From NCBI RefSeq assembly GCF_018294505.1, contig NC_057802.1, positions 551,079,267 to 551,143,266 on the forward strand: 64,000 nt of DNA, written 5' to 3'. The notes beneath the pieces were generated by a model. It did no database searches, was not told the origin of the DNA, and was given only the letters and a program-made list of their open reading frames with translations. Positions 31,402 to 43,340 of this stretch are shown piece after piece. Position numbers and translations under genes: made by a program. How positions within the stretch are numbered: position 1 is the stretch's first letter; each line of letters opens with the position of its first letter. This DNA comes from Triticum aestivum. Its lineage: Eukaryota; Streptophyta; Magnoliopsida; Poales; Poaceae.

Positions 31402-33100
31402 TGTTGGGGAACGTAGTAATTTCAAAAAAATTCCTACGCACACGCAAGATCATGGTGATGCATAGCAACGAGAGGGGAGAGTGTTGTCCACGTACCCTCG
31501 TAGACCGAAAGCGGAAGTGTTAACACAACGCGGTTGATGTAGTCGTACGTCTTCACAATCCGACCGATCAAGTACCGAACGCATGGCACCTCCGAGTTCA
31601 GCACACGTTCAGCTCGATGACGTCCCTCGAACTCCGATCCAGCCGAGTGTTGAGGGAGAGTTTCGTCAGCACGACGGCGTGGTGACGATGATGATGTTCT
31701 ACCGACGCAGGGCTTCGCCTAAGCACCGCTACGATATTATCAAGGTGTAATATGGTGGAGGGGGGCACCGCACACGGCTAAGAGATCAATGATCAATTGT
31801 TGTGTCTTTGGGGTGCCCTCCTGCCCCCGTATATAAAGGAGCAAGGGGGAAGGCGGCCGGCCTAGGAGGAGGGCGCGCCACCGGGAGTAGGACTCCTCCT
31901 TTCCTTGTTGGAATAGGAGAAGGGAAGGGAGAAGGAGAAAGAAGGAAGGGGGCGCCCCCCCCTCCCTAGTCCAATTCGGACTAGTCCATGGGGAGGGGTG
32001 CGGCCACCCTTTGGGGCCTTTCTCTCCTTTCCCGTATGGCCCATTAAGGCCCAATACGAATTCCCGTAACTCTCCGGTACTCCGAAAAATACCCAAATCA
32101 CTCGGAACCTTTCCGAAGTCCGAATATAGTCGTCCAATATATCGATCTTTACGTCTCGGCCATTTCGAGACTCCTCGTCCTGTCCCCGATCTCATCCGGG
32201 ACTCCGAACTCCATCGGTACATCAAAACACATAAACTCATAATATAACCGTCATCGTAACGTTAAGCGTGCGGACCCTACGGGTTCGAGAACTATGTAGG
32301 CATGACCGAGACACCTCTCCGGTCAATAACCAATAGCGGAACCTGGATGCTCATATTGGCTCCCACATATTCTACGAAGATCTTTATCGGTCAGACCGCA
32401 TAACAACATACGTTGTTCCCTTTGTCATCGGTATGTTACTTGCCCGAGATTCGATCGTCGGTATCTCGATACCTAGTTCAATCTCGTTACCGGCAAGTCT
32501 CTTTACTCGTTCCGTAATACATCATCCCGCAACTAACTCATTAGTTACAATGCTTGCAAGGCTTATAGTGATGTGTATTACTGAGTGGGCCCAGAGATAC
32601 CTCTCCGACAATCGGAGTGACAAATCCTAATCTTGAAATACGCCAACCCAACAAGTATCTTTGGAGACACCTGTAGAGCACATTTATAATCACCCAGTTA
32701 CGTTGTGACGTTTGGTAGCACACAAAGTGTTCCTCCGGTAAACGGGAGTTGCATAATCTCATAGTCATAGGAACATGTATAAGTCATGAAGAAAGCAATA
32801 GCCACATACTAAACGATCGAGTGCTAAGCTAACGGAATGGGTCAAGTCAATCACATCATTCTGCTAATGATGTGATCCCGTTAATTAAATGACAACTCAT
32901 GTCCATGGCTAGGAAACATAACCATCTTTGATCAACGAGCTAGTCAAGTAGAGGCATACTAGTGACACTCTGTTTGTCTATGTATTCACACAAGTATTAT
33001 GTTTCTGGTTAATACAATTCTAGCATGAATAATAAACATTTATCATGATATAAGGAAATAAATAATAACTTTATTATTGCCTTAGGGCATATTTCCTTCA
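31402..33100 (-). repeat. Angela 3' LTR
   Basis: Plus-strand limits TGTTGGGGAACGTAG and ATTTCCTTCA. Compared with the other LTR it lacks about 20 bp near 31872, where the partner has a duplicated GGGAGT-CCTACTCCC stretch. Long minus-strand frames in the U3/R region are composition effects shared by both LTRs. Confidence 0.93.
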
Positions 33101-33113
33101 GTCTCCCACTTGC
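33101..33113 (-). other. Angela polypurine tract
   Basis: On the minus strand CAAGTGGGAGAC directly precedes the 3' LTR start TGAAGG, the standard polypurine tract position. Confidence 0.8.
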
Positions 33114-34276
33114 ACTAGAGTCAATAATCTAGTTCACATCGCCATGTGATTTAACATCAATAGTTCACATCACCATGTGATTAACACCCATAGTTCACAT
33201 CGTCATGTGGCCAACACCCAAAGGGTTTACTAGAGTCAGTAATCTAGTTCACATCGCTTATGTCATTAACACCCAAAGAGTACTAAGGTGTGATCATGTT
33301 TTGTTTGTGAGATAATTTTAGTCAACGGGTCTGTCACATTCAGATCCGTAAGTATTTTGCAAATTTCTATGTCTACAATGCTCTGCACGGAGCTACTCTA
33401 GCTAATTGCTCCCTCTTTCAATATGTATCTAGACCGAGACTTAGAGTCATCTAGATTAGTGTTAAAACTTGCATCGACGTAACCCTTTACGACGAACCTT
33501 TTGTCAATTCCATAATCGAGAAACATATGCTTATTCCAGTAAGGATAATTTTGACCGCTGTCCAGTGATCTACTCCTAGATCACTATTGTACTCCCTTGC
33601 CAAAATCAGTGTAGGGTATACAATGGATCTGGTACTCAGCATAGCATACTTGATAGAACCTATGACTGAGGCATAGGGAATGACTCTTCATTCTCTTTCT
33701 ATTTTTCTGCCGTGGTCGGGTTTTGAGTCTTTACCCAACTTCACACCTTGTAACACAGGCAAGAACTCTTTCTTTGACTGTTCCATTTTGAACTATTTCA
33801 AAATCTTGTCAAGGTATGTACTCATTGAAAAAACTTATCAAGCGTCTTGATTTATCTATAAATCTTGATGCTCAATATGTAAGCAGCTTCACCAAGGTCC
33901 TTCTTTGAAAAACTCCTTTCAAAAACTCATTTATGCTTTGCAGAATAATTCTACATTATTTCCGATCAACAATATGTCAATCACATATACTTATCAGAAA
34001 TGTTGTAGTGCTCCCACTCACTTTCTTGTAAATACAGGCTTCACCGCAAGTCTGTATAAAACTATATCCTTTGATCAACTTATCAAAGCGTATATTCCAA
34101 CTCCGAGATGCTTGCACCAGTCCATAGATGGATCGCTGGAGCTTGCATATTTTGTTAGCACCTTTAGGATTGACAAAACCTTCTGGTTGCATCATATACA
34201 AATCTTCTTTAATAAATCCATTAAGGAATGCAGTTTTGTTTATCCATTTGCCAGATTTCATAAAATGCGGCAATTG
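33114..34276 (-). pseudogene. Angela reverse transcriptase and RNase H remnants
   Basis: The RT text KTAFLNGFIKEDLYMMQPEGF, LQRSIYGLVQASRSWN (normally LKQASR) and a catalytic box reading YVIDILLIG (codon for Ile at 33979-33981) can be read in pieces. Frame changes occur near 34240-34276 and downstream of the box, and stops are frequent. The first catalytic Asp of YVDD is therefore lost. The RNase H part between 33114 and about 33900 is very degraded, with only short patches recoverable. Inactive. Confidence 0.8.
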
Positions 34277-35850
34277 CTAACATGATTCGGACAGACTTAA
34301 GCATAGATACGAGTGAGAAACTCTCATCGTAGTCAACACCTTGAACTTGTCGAAAACCTTGCACGACAATTCTAGCTTTGTAGATAGTAACACTACTATC
34401 AGCGTCCGTCTTCCTCTTGAAGATCCATTTAATCTCATTGGCTCGCCGATCATTGGGCAAGTCAATCAAAGTCCATACTTTGTTCTCATACATGGATCTC
34501 ATCTCAGATTTCATGGCCTCAAGCCATTTTGCGGAATCTGGGCTCACCATCGCTTCTTCATAGTTCGTAGGTTCGTCATGGTCTAGTAACATAACCTCCA
34601 GAACAGGATTACCGTACCACTCTAGTGCGGATCTTACTCTGGTTGACCTACGAGGTTCAGTAATAACTTGATCTGAAGTTCCATGATCATCATCATTAAC
34701 TTCCTCACTAATCGGTATAGGCGTCACAGAAACTGGTTTCTGCGATGAACTACTTTCCAATAAGGGAGCAGGTACAATTACCTCATCAAGTTCTACTTTC
34801 CTCCCACTCACTTCTTTCGAGAGAAACTCCTTCTCTAGAAAGGATCCATTCTTAGCAACGAATGTCTTGCCTTCGGATCTGTGATAGAAGGTGTACCCAA
34901 CTGTCTCCTTTGGGTATCCTATGAAGACACATTTCTCCGATTTGGTTTTGAGCTTATCAGGATGAAACTTTTTCACATAAGCATCGCAACCCCAAACTTT
35001 AAGAAACGACAACTTTGGTTTCTTGCCAAACCACAGTTCATAAGATGTCGTCTCAACGGATTTAGATGGTACCCTATTTAACGTGAATGCAGCTGTCTCT
35101 AATGCATAACCCCAAAACGATAGTGGTAGATCGGTAAGAGACATCATATATCGCACCATATCTAATAAAGTACGGTTACGATGTTTGGACACACCATTAC
35201 ACTGTGGTGTTCCAGGTGGCGTGAGTAGTGAAACTATTTCACATTGTTTTAACTGAAGGCCAAACTCGTAACTCAAATACTCTTCTCCACGATCAGATCA
35301 TAGAAACTTTATTTTCTTGTTACGATGATTTTCACTTCACTCTGAAATTATATGAACTTTTCAAATGTTTCAGACTTCTATTTCATTAAGTAGATATACC
35401 CATATCTGCTCAAATCATCTGTGAAGGTCAGAAAATAATGATACCTGCTACGAGCCTCAATATTCATCGGACCACATACATCTGTATGTATGATTTCCAA
35501 CAAATCTGTTGCTCTCTCCATAGTTCCGGAGAACGGCGTTTTAGTCATCTTGCCCATGAGGCACAGTACGCAAGCATCAAGTGATTCATAATCAAGTGAT
35601 TCCAAAATCCCATCAGTATGGAGTTTCTTCATGTGCTTTACACCAATATGACCTAAACGGCAGTGCCACAAATAAGTTGCACTATCATTATTAACTTTGC
35701 ATCTTTTGGCTTCACTATTATGAATATGTGTATCACTACGATCGAGATCCAACAAACCATTTTATTGGGTGTATGACCATAGAAGGTTTTATTCATGTAA
35801 ACAGAACAACAATTATTCTCTAATTTAAATGAATAACCGTATTGCAACAA
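34277..35850 (-). pseudogene. Angela GAG-pre-integrase, integrase and RT N-terminus
   Basis: The GAG-pre-integrase block LWHCRLGHIGVKHMKKLH and zinc site CVLCLMGKMTK lead into an integrase core with Asp in IIHTDVCGP, Asp in SDRGEEYLSYEF and, in place of the catalytic Glu, Lys in NGVSKHRNRTLL (codon AAA, 35184-35186). A stop and frame change separate the two core halves near 35285-35380. The tail has YELWFGKKPKLSFLKVWG and CVFIGYPKETVGY. The RT N-terminus reads WIFKRKTDADSSVTIYKARI up to EIWQMD, where one extra base shifts the frame. With Glu lost the integrase would be inactive even if the frame were open. Confidence 0.87.
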
Positions 35851-38190
35851 ACATGATCAAATCATATTCATGCTCAACGCAAACACCAAATAACATTTAT
35901 TTAGGTTCAACACTAATCTCGAAAGTATAGGGAGTGTGCGATGATGATCATATCAATCTTGGAACCACTTCAAATACACATCGTCACTTCATCCTTAACT
36001 AGTTTCTGTTCATTATGCAACTCCCGTTTCGAGTTACTACTCTTTAGCAACTGAACCAGTACCTAATACCGAGGGGTTGCTACGAACACTAGTAAAATAC
36101 ACATCAATAATCTGTATATCAAATATACCTTTGTTCACTTTGCCATCCTTCTTATCCACCAAATACTTGGGGTAGTTCTGCTTCCAGTGGCCAGTCCCTT
36201 TTTGCAGTAGAAGCACTTAGTCTCAGGCTTAGGACCAGACTTAGGCTTCTTCACTTGAGCAGCAACTTGCTTGCCGTTCTTCTTGAAGTTCCCCTTCTTC
36301 CCTTTGCGCTTTTCTTGAAACTAGTGGTCTCGTCAACCATCAACACTTGATGTTTTTCTTGATTTCTACCTTCGTCGATTTCAGCATCACGAAGAGATCG
36401 GGAATTACTTTCGTCATCCCTTGCATACTATAGTTCATCACGAACTTCTACTAACTTGGTGATGGTGACTAGATAATTTTGTCAATCACTATTTTATCTA
36501 GAAGATTAACTCCCACTTGATTCAAGCGATTGTAGTACCCAGACAATCTGAGCACATGCTCACTGCTTGAGCTATTCTCCTCCATCTTTTAGCTATAGAA
36601 CTTGTTGGAGACTTCATATCTCTCAACTCGGGTATTTGCTTGAAATATTAACTTCAACTCCTGGAACATCTCATATGGTCCATGACGTTCAAAACGTCTT
36701 TGAAGTCCCGATTCTAAGCCTTTAAGCATGGTGCACTAAACTATCAAGTAGTCATCATACCGAGCTTTTGTCAAACGTTCATAACGTCTGCATCTGCTCC
36801 TGCAATAGGTCTGTCACCTAGCGGTGCATCAAGGACATAATTCTTCTGTGCAGCAATGAGGATAATCCTCAGATCACGGATCCAATCCGCATCTTTGCTA
36901 CTAACATCTTTCAACATAATTTTTCTCCAGGAACATATCAAAAATAAACACAGGGAAGCAACAACGCGAGCTATTGATCTACAACATAATTTGCAAAATA
37001 CTATCAGGACTAAGTTCATGATAAATTTAAGTTCAATTAATCATATTACTTAAGAACTCCCACTTAGATAGACATCCCTCTAATCATCTAAGTGATTACG
37101 TGATCCAAATCAACTAAACCATAACCGATCATCACGTGAAATGGAGTAGTTTTCAATGGTGAACATCACTATGTTGATCATATCTACTATATGATTCACG
37201 CTCGACCTTTCGGTCTCAGTGTTCCGAGGCCATATCTGCATATGCTAGGCTCGTCAAGTTTAACCTGAGTATTCTGCGTGTGCAAAACTGGCTTGCACCC
37301 GTTGTAGATGGATGTAGAGCTTATCACACCCGATCATCACGTGGTGTCTGGGCACGACAAACTTTGGCAACGGTGCATACTCAGGGAGAACACTTTTATC
37401 TTGAAATTTAGTGAGAGATCATCTTATAATGCTACCGTCAATCAAAGCAAGATAAGATGCATAAAAGATAAACATCACATGCAATCAATATAAGTGATAT
37501 GATATGGCCATCATCATCTTGTGCTTGTGGTCTCCATCTCCGAAGCACCGTCATGATCACCATCGTCACCGGCGCGACACATTGATCTCCATCGTAGCAT
37601 CGTTGTCGTCTCACCAACTTATGCTTCTACGACTATCGCTACCACTTAGTGATAAAGTAAAGCATTACAGGGCGTTTGCATTGCATACAATAAAGCGACA
37701 ACCATATGGCTCCTGCCAGTTGCCGATAACTTGGTTACAAAACATGATCATCTCATACAATAAAATATAGCATCATGCCTTGACCATATCACATCACAAC
37801 ATGCCCTGCAAAAACAAGTTAGACGTCCTCTACTTTGTTGTTGCAAGTTTTACGTGGCTGCTACGGCTTAACAAGAACCGTTCTTACCTACGCATCAAAA
37901 CCACAACGATAGTTTGTCAAGTTGGTGTTGTTTTAACCTTCGCAAGGACCGGGCGTAGCCACACTCGGTTCAACTAAAGTGAGAGAGACAGACACCCGCC
38001 GGTCACCTTTAAGCAACGAGTGCTCGTAACGGTGAAACCAGTCTCGCGTAAGCGTCCGCTAATGTCGGTCCAGGCCGCTTCATCTCACAATACCGCTGAA
38101 CCAAAGTATGACATGCTGGTAAGCAGTATGACTTATATCGCCCACAACTCACTTGTGTTCTACTCATGCATATGACATCTACGCATAAAA
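35851..38190 (-). pseudogene. Angela gag and protease region, heavily degraded
   Basis: About 2.3 kb with no frame longer than about 80 codons. A zinc-knuckle-like KCFYCKKG, then a frame change before the expected His and Cys, is seen near 36165-36215, preceded by Lys-rich text. A gag-like stretch with DWIRDLRIILIAAQKNYVLDAPLG lies near 36820-36900, the usual N-terminal part of BARE-type gag. Frameshifts and stops are too many to define boundaries. Confidence 0.65.
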
Positions 38191-38207
38191 CCAGGCTCGG
38201 ATGCCAC
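38191..38207 (-). other. Angela primer-binding site
   Basis: GTGGCATCCGAGCCTGG on the minus strand directly after the 5' LTR, a variant of the tRNA-Met PBS TGGTATCAGAGCC. Confidence 0.75.
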
Positions 38208-39926
38208 TGTTGGGGAACGTAGTAATTTCAAAAAAATTCCTACGTACACGCAAGATCATGGTGATGCATAGCAACGAGAGGGGAGAGTGTTGTCCACGTA
38301 CCCTCGTAGACCGAAAGCGGAAGCGTTAACACAACGCGGTTGATGTAGTCGTACGTCTTCACGATCCGACCGATCAAGTACCGAACGCACGGCACCTCCG
38401 AGTTCAGCACACGTTCAGCTCGATGACGTCCCTCGAACTCCGATCCAGCCGAGTGTTGAGGGAGAGTTTCATCAGCACGACGGCGTGGTGACGATGATGA
38501 TGTTCTACCGATGCAGGGCTTCACCTAAGCAACGCTACGATATTATCAAGGTGTAATATGGTGGAGGGGGGCACCGCACACGGCTAAGAGATCAATGATC
38601 AATTTTTGTGTCTTTGGGGTGCCCCCCTGCCCCCGTATATAAAGGATCAAGGGGGAAGGCGGCCAGCCTAGGAGGAGGGCGCGCCAAGGGGGGAGTCCTA
38701 CTCCCACCGGGAGTAGGACTCCTCCTTTCCTTGTTGGAATAGGAGAAGGGAAGGGAGAAGGAGAAAGAAGGAAGGGGGCGCCCCCCCTCCCTAGTCCAAT
38801 TCGGACTAGTCCATGGGGAGGGGTGCGGCCACCCTTTGGGGCCTTTCTCTCCTTTCCCGTATGGCCCATTAAGGCCCAATGCGAATTCCCGTAACTCTCC
38901 GGTACTCCGAAAAATACCCGAATCACTCGGAACCTTTCCGAAGTCCGAATATAGTCGTCCAATATATCGATCTTTACGTCTCGGCCATTTCGAGACTCCT
39001 CGTCCTGTTCCCGATCTCATCCGGGACTCCGAACTCCATCGGTACATCAAAACACATAAACTCATAATATAACCGTCATCGTAACGTTAAGCGTGCGGAC
39101 CCTACGGGTTCGAGAACTATGTAGACATGACCGAGACACCTCTCCGGTCAATAACCAATAGCGGAACCTGGATGCTCATATTGGCTCCCACATATTCTAC
39201 GAAGATCTTTATCGGTCAGACCGCATAACAACATACGTTGTTCCCTTTGTCATCGGTATGTTACTTGCCCGAGATTCGATCGTCGGTATCTCGATACCTA
39301 GTTCAATCTCGTTACCGGCAAGTCTCTTTACTCGTTCCGTAATACATCATCCCGCAACTAACTCATTAGTTACAATGCTTGCAAGGCTTATAGTGATGTG
39401 TATTACTGAGTGGGCCCAGAGATACCTCTCCGACAATCGAAGTGACAAATCCTAATCTTGAAATACGCCAACCCAACAAGTACCTTTGGAGACACCTGTA
39501 GAGCACATTTATAATCACCCAGTTACGTTGTGATGTTTGGTAGCACACAAAGTGTTCCTCCGGTAAACGGGAGTTGCATAATCTCATAGTCATAGGAACA
39601 TGTATAAGTCATGAAGAAAGCAATAGCCACATACTAAACGATCAAGTGCTAAGCTAACGGAATGGGTCAAGTCAATCACATCATTCTCCTAATGATGTGA
39701 TCCCGTTAATTAAATGACAACTCATGTCCATGGCTAGAAAACATAACCATCTTTGATCAACGAGCTAGTCAAGTAGAGGCATACTAGTGACACTCTGTTT
39801 GTCTATGTATTCACACAAGTATTATGTTTCTGGTTAATACAATTCTAGCATGAATAATAAACATTTATCATGATATAAGGAAATAAATAATAACTTTATT
39901 ATTGCCTCTAGGGCATATTTCCTTCA
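38208..39926 (-). repeat. Angela 5' LTR
   Basis: 1719 bp, partner of 31402-33100. On the minus strand a TATA-like TTTATATACGGGGGC lies near 38636-38645. Followed by the target duplication CCAGA (39927-39931). Confidence 0.93.
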
Positions 39927-39931
39927 CCAGA

Positions 39932-42590
39932 TTCATGTTGGCATCCCTGTTCGTTGCAGCATTTTATTGAGATTATGTTGAGCTGGAAGTGATTTCCGGG
40001 AACTAGCAGACCAAGCCAATCAACAAGGAAAGCCTGTCAAGCAAGGAAGCCACCAAGCAAACCTTTAATAAGCATCTCTAGCGCAGTCGCTTCTCTATAG
40101 AAAGAAAAAACCTACAGTCAAGACTAGTCACATTAGTGAAACAAGTGAGGGGAAATCAAGTTCTTGTTCTTGATGGAATTCTGTTCATTCAGTAGTTAAG
40201 AAGAAGACAAATGGTTTGTGCGGTTCTCTTTGTAGGAACATAATTAGCTCTCAGTTAGTACCTTTCTACTGGTTAATTCTTTCTTTCCATGTGTGGGTTG
40301 TATGAGAGGTTTTCTCCCTATGGAGCATACTATGTATCTTTTGTCTATCTTGCTAACAAGACGGTCTTAGATTTATCTATACTAATGATAGTCTTGAGGG
40401 ATTATCTCATTCTTATTGCTCTGAATTAATCATACTATCCTGCTACCCCGGTAGCTAAGTATGGTACAACTTTGCTGAACAAGCCATCATTTGTATTTGT
40501 AGTACTAAGCAGACTGTAGGAATAGGATCCAGTGACATCTATCTACTCTGTAGTAATTATATTTCGATGACCGTCTAAAGATAATTTTTCAATTAATATA
40601 TGCACCTTGACTGATATCGATCAATATTGTACGTAATTATCTCTCTTCTTATTTACCCATGCCAGGTATTACATGTGCTTTCAATGATGACAAATAGAAA
40701 GTACTATTCAGATTGAAGGTACATTTCATAATTCATGTATCCCCTGCATTGTCCTTCTGCACTTGCATTAAGAATTAAGATATGGTGTTCCTTTAGTTCT
40801 TACCTGGAATTGTAGCTAGGCATGAAGGATAGAAAATATTGCACAAACAATATTGTGAGGCCTCTTCTTGGTGACTAATGCTTGCAGCTTGCTTCATGTG
40901 GGATATAAGATGTTTTTGTAGATTATTTACCTGTCCAAGCAGCTATATTTTCTGATAGATAGATTAGGAAGCACAACATGAGTGTGGGTTTGTTTTCATT
41001 TAGTAGAACACAACAGTAGTCGAACTAAACTTAATACAATATGTATTTTAGTTTAAGCAATGTAGGATTCACTGATGTATGTGAGAGCAACATCTTTCGG
41101 AAATGTAATTAATTTTACTTCAACTAAGTATATTTATTTTGTTTCAATAAGCATTATGCACAACTAAAGGACTGAAACAAGTATTTAAAGGTGACTCTCT
41201 CTAACTTTTTTTAATCTCAAAACTGCTTATGCAGGAGAGGCTCCCTCCTCCCCTACCTCTCTTTCTCCGCTCGCCATCAGTTATGTACGTCCTTAATCCT
41301 TTCTTTTCGGGTGTGAGAAGAGGGATAGAGAGGGACTAGGATGGAGAAGAGGGTTAGGGAGAAAGATAGGCAGTGGTTGTTGCTGGTTTCATTTCAGAGT
41401 GACATTGTTGAGAGAGTGGTCACTATTTCTTTCTTCTTGAGAGACATATAGCTTTCACGAAAAAGGCATATAGAGATGATAAGAAGACAAAGAATGCACT
41501 TTCTCCTTAGTCTGGTCAGAGGAAAAGATATAGGCGGAGTGAGAGGGAGAGTTCGTGCTCTTGCTCAGGTTGAGTTGGTAGTAGTGTTTAAAGGATAGAT
41601 AACATTTGAGGCCTGGAGGTGGACCTGGAGCAGCCGCTGCCAAGGGAGCGGCTGATGGAGGCGATTTGGGATCTGCAGGGAGAGGAGGACCTAGAGCGGC
41701 CACTGCCAAGGTATGACTTAGTTTTCTCTCCTCATTTGAGAATTGGCTGCTAGCTTTAAATCATGTAGCATCAACATTTGTTTGTTTATACAGTCCATTA
41801 TAGATTGATAGTTGCTACCTTTTAGTAAACTATGAAAATTTGGGCAGCTTTAATAGAAGCCCCTTTGTTCAATAGTGTCATCGTACCACTGTGATATCTA
41901 CTACAAAATACTTTCTGTTAGTTCTTCTGGTCGTTCAGTAAAGAAAGGAGAGGTTGAATTGATTTAAGTTAGATGAGATTCTGATCCAGGACAAAGGGTG
42001 AACACCCAGTTTATTACATAGTTTATGCATGTGCTTTATCATGATTGTAGTTTCAGTCATAGATCACGCAAGGCATTATTTGTAATAAAAGGTCATGCTT
42101 CTGTATGGTGTTTATTGCTACGATGTTTACCGTCGGTGGTACCTTTAGATTGTTGACTATATTTGCTTTGTACTTTGTTCTTCCAGGGTGAACTTTGCTA
42201 TGATTTTCGTCTGTCCATCCAGAGGAAGTATATGATTGATAGAGATTCTGAGGAAGCAATTGATATATAGAGTTGTTGTGGTTCCAATTTCTTCAGGTAC
42301 TTACTTTTCTTGCAGTTTCCTTTTAGTTATGAGCTACCTCTGCCAGTATAGTCATTTCTTTACTTCATTACCAGTCCATGTTGACTACAACGTAACCATG
42401 CATTGGCAGCTTAAATGGAAGTAGTTCTTAATCAGTTAGAAAAAGGCAACCCGATAAATCTTGCTTCAGATTATGTTTCTATTGCTATTTGAACATGTGT
42501 GGAACAGGTAACAAGCGGCAAGCCGCTCTTCAACATTGAACATATAAAGGATGAGCCCCCTACAAGACACAACCAGGCCATCCACGTCGG
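39932..42590. other. Low-copy flank, AT-rich, no gene recognised
   Basis: Continues the native sequence after the Angela insertion. Pyrimidine tracts ending in CAG are frequent, as in plant introns, but I cannot place a coding exon. No LTR ends or pol motifs are seen. Confidence 0.5.
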
Positions 42591-43340
42591 CTATGAATAG
42601 TGGATGAGGCAGCCACTCTGCGCCCGCCGCACGCTCGACGTGCTACAGGACATCGTGACCCCACACCCGTTCGTTTTCTCCTCGATCCCTAGTTCCCCAC
42701 TCCCTCATCTCCAACCCAGCCCCACGCCCGTCCGCTTTCTCCTCAATCCCCACTTTTTCCCCTTCCTCGCAGCCGCCTCCCCAAGCCCCTCGACCTTCCC
42801 GCGTGGTCACCCTTCTGTGACCTCGCCCTCCGACGAGCTCTCCCCCTCAGCCAACCTGCTCTAGGATCTGACAGACCAGGGAGGCAAAGAGGGTTGGCCC
42901 ATCTGCCTATGTGTCTTCACAGTCAGGCAATGAGGAAAGGCGAGGATGCAATGGCCACTGGAGAAGCAAAGGGGAGGAGGTGACGTAAGAGGGCAGCAGC
43001 GATCTCAGCAGCTCGGGTTTCCTCGGTCCTTAGTAGGTCACCTACCTCGTCCGCCGCTCCACCGCCTCGAGCGAGCCCCCGCCATGGAGCCGCCGCTCCA
43101 CCACCTCGAGCCAGCCGTCGCCATGAAGACATGGATCCTACACAGGAGGAGGGGAAACGCGAAGGGGAGGAGCGGTGGTGGCGGCGTCAAGCTGCAAAGA
43201 GGCGTAGCTCGGGCGCCAGACGACGGAGGCGTCCTTCCCTCCAGCTGCATCGCCGTCCATCTCTCTACATGTTTCTCGATCCGCTTCTGCCGCGCGCTGT
43301 GCTTCTGGATCGCGTGCAGGTCGCTACCATAGGTGAGCAG
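42591..43340 (+). other. GC-rich gene-like island
   Basis: A GC-rich block inside AT-rich DNA. It opens with C-rich text (CGATCCCTAGTTCCCC, ACCCAGCCCC) resembling a plant 5' UTR and ends near a donor-like TAGGTGAGCAG at about 43331. Open frames of 60-130 codons exist on both strands but overlap each other and contain no known domain. It may be the first exon of a decayed gene or a non-coding transcript. Confidence 0.35.

Larger units (their letters stand above)
31402..39926 (-). mobile_element. Angela/BARE1/WIS-type Copia retrotransposon
   Basis: A minus-strand element of 8.5 kb with LTRs of 1699 and 1719 bp and a perfect target duplication CCAGA (31397-31401 and 39927-39931). On its own strand the LTR begins TGAAGGAAATATGCCCTAG, which I recognise as the Angela/BARE1/WIS group, the most abundant Copia of Triticeae. 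The interior holds gag and pol remnants with many lesions. The LTRs differ at about 24 positions, so the copy is rather young yet already defective, which suggests it was mobilised in trans or broke during or soon after insertion. Confidence 0.92.

Noticed and set aside
31740..32240. 166-residue frame, also near 38546-39065
   Set aside because: It lies inside the Angela LTRs (both copies) and has no domain; composition effect in U3/R.
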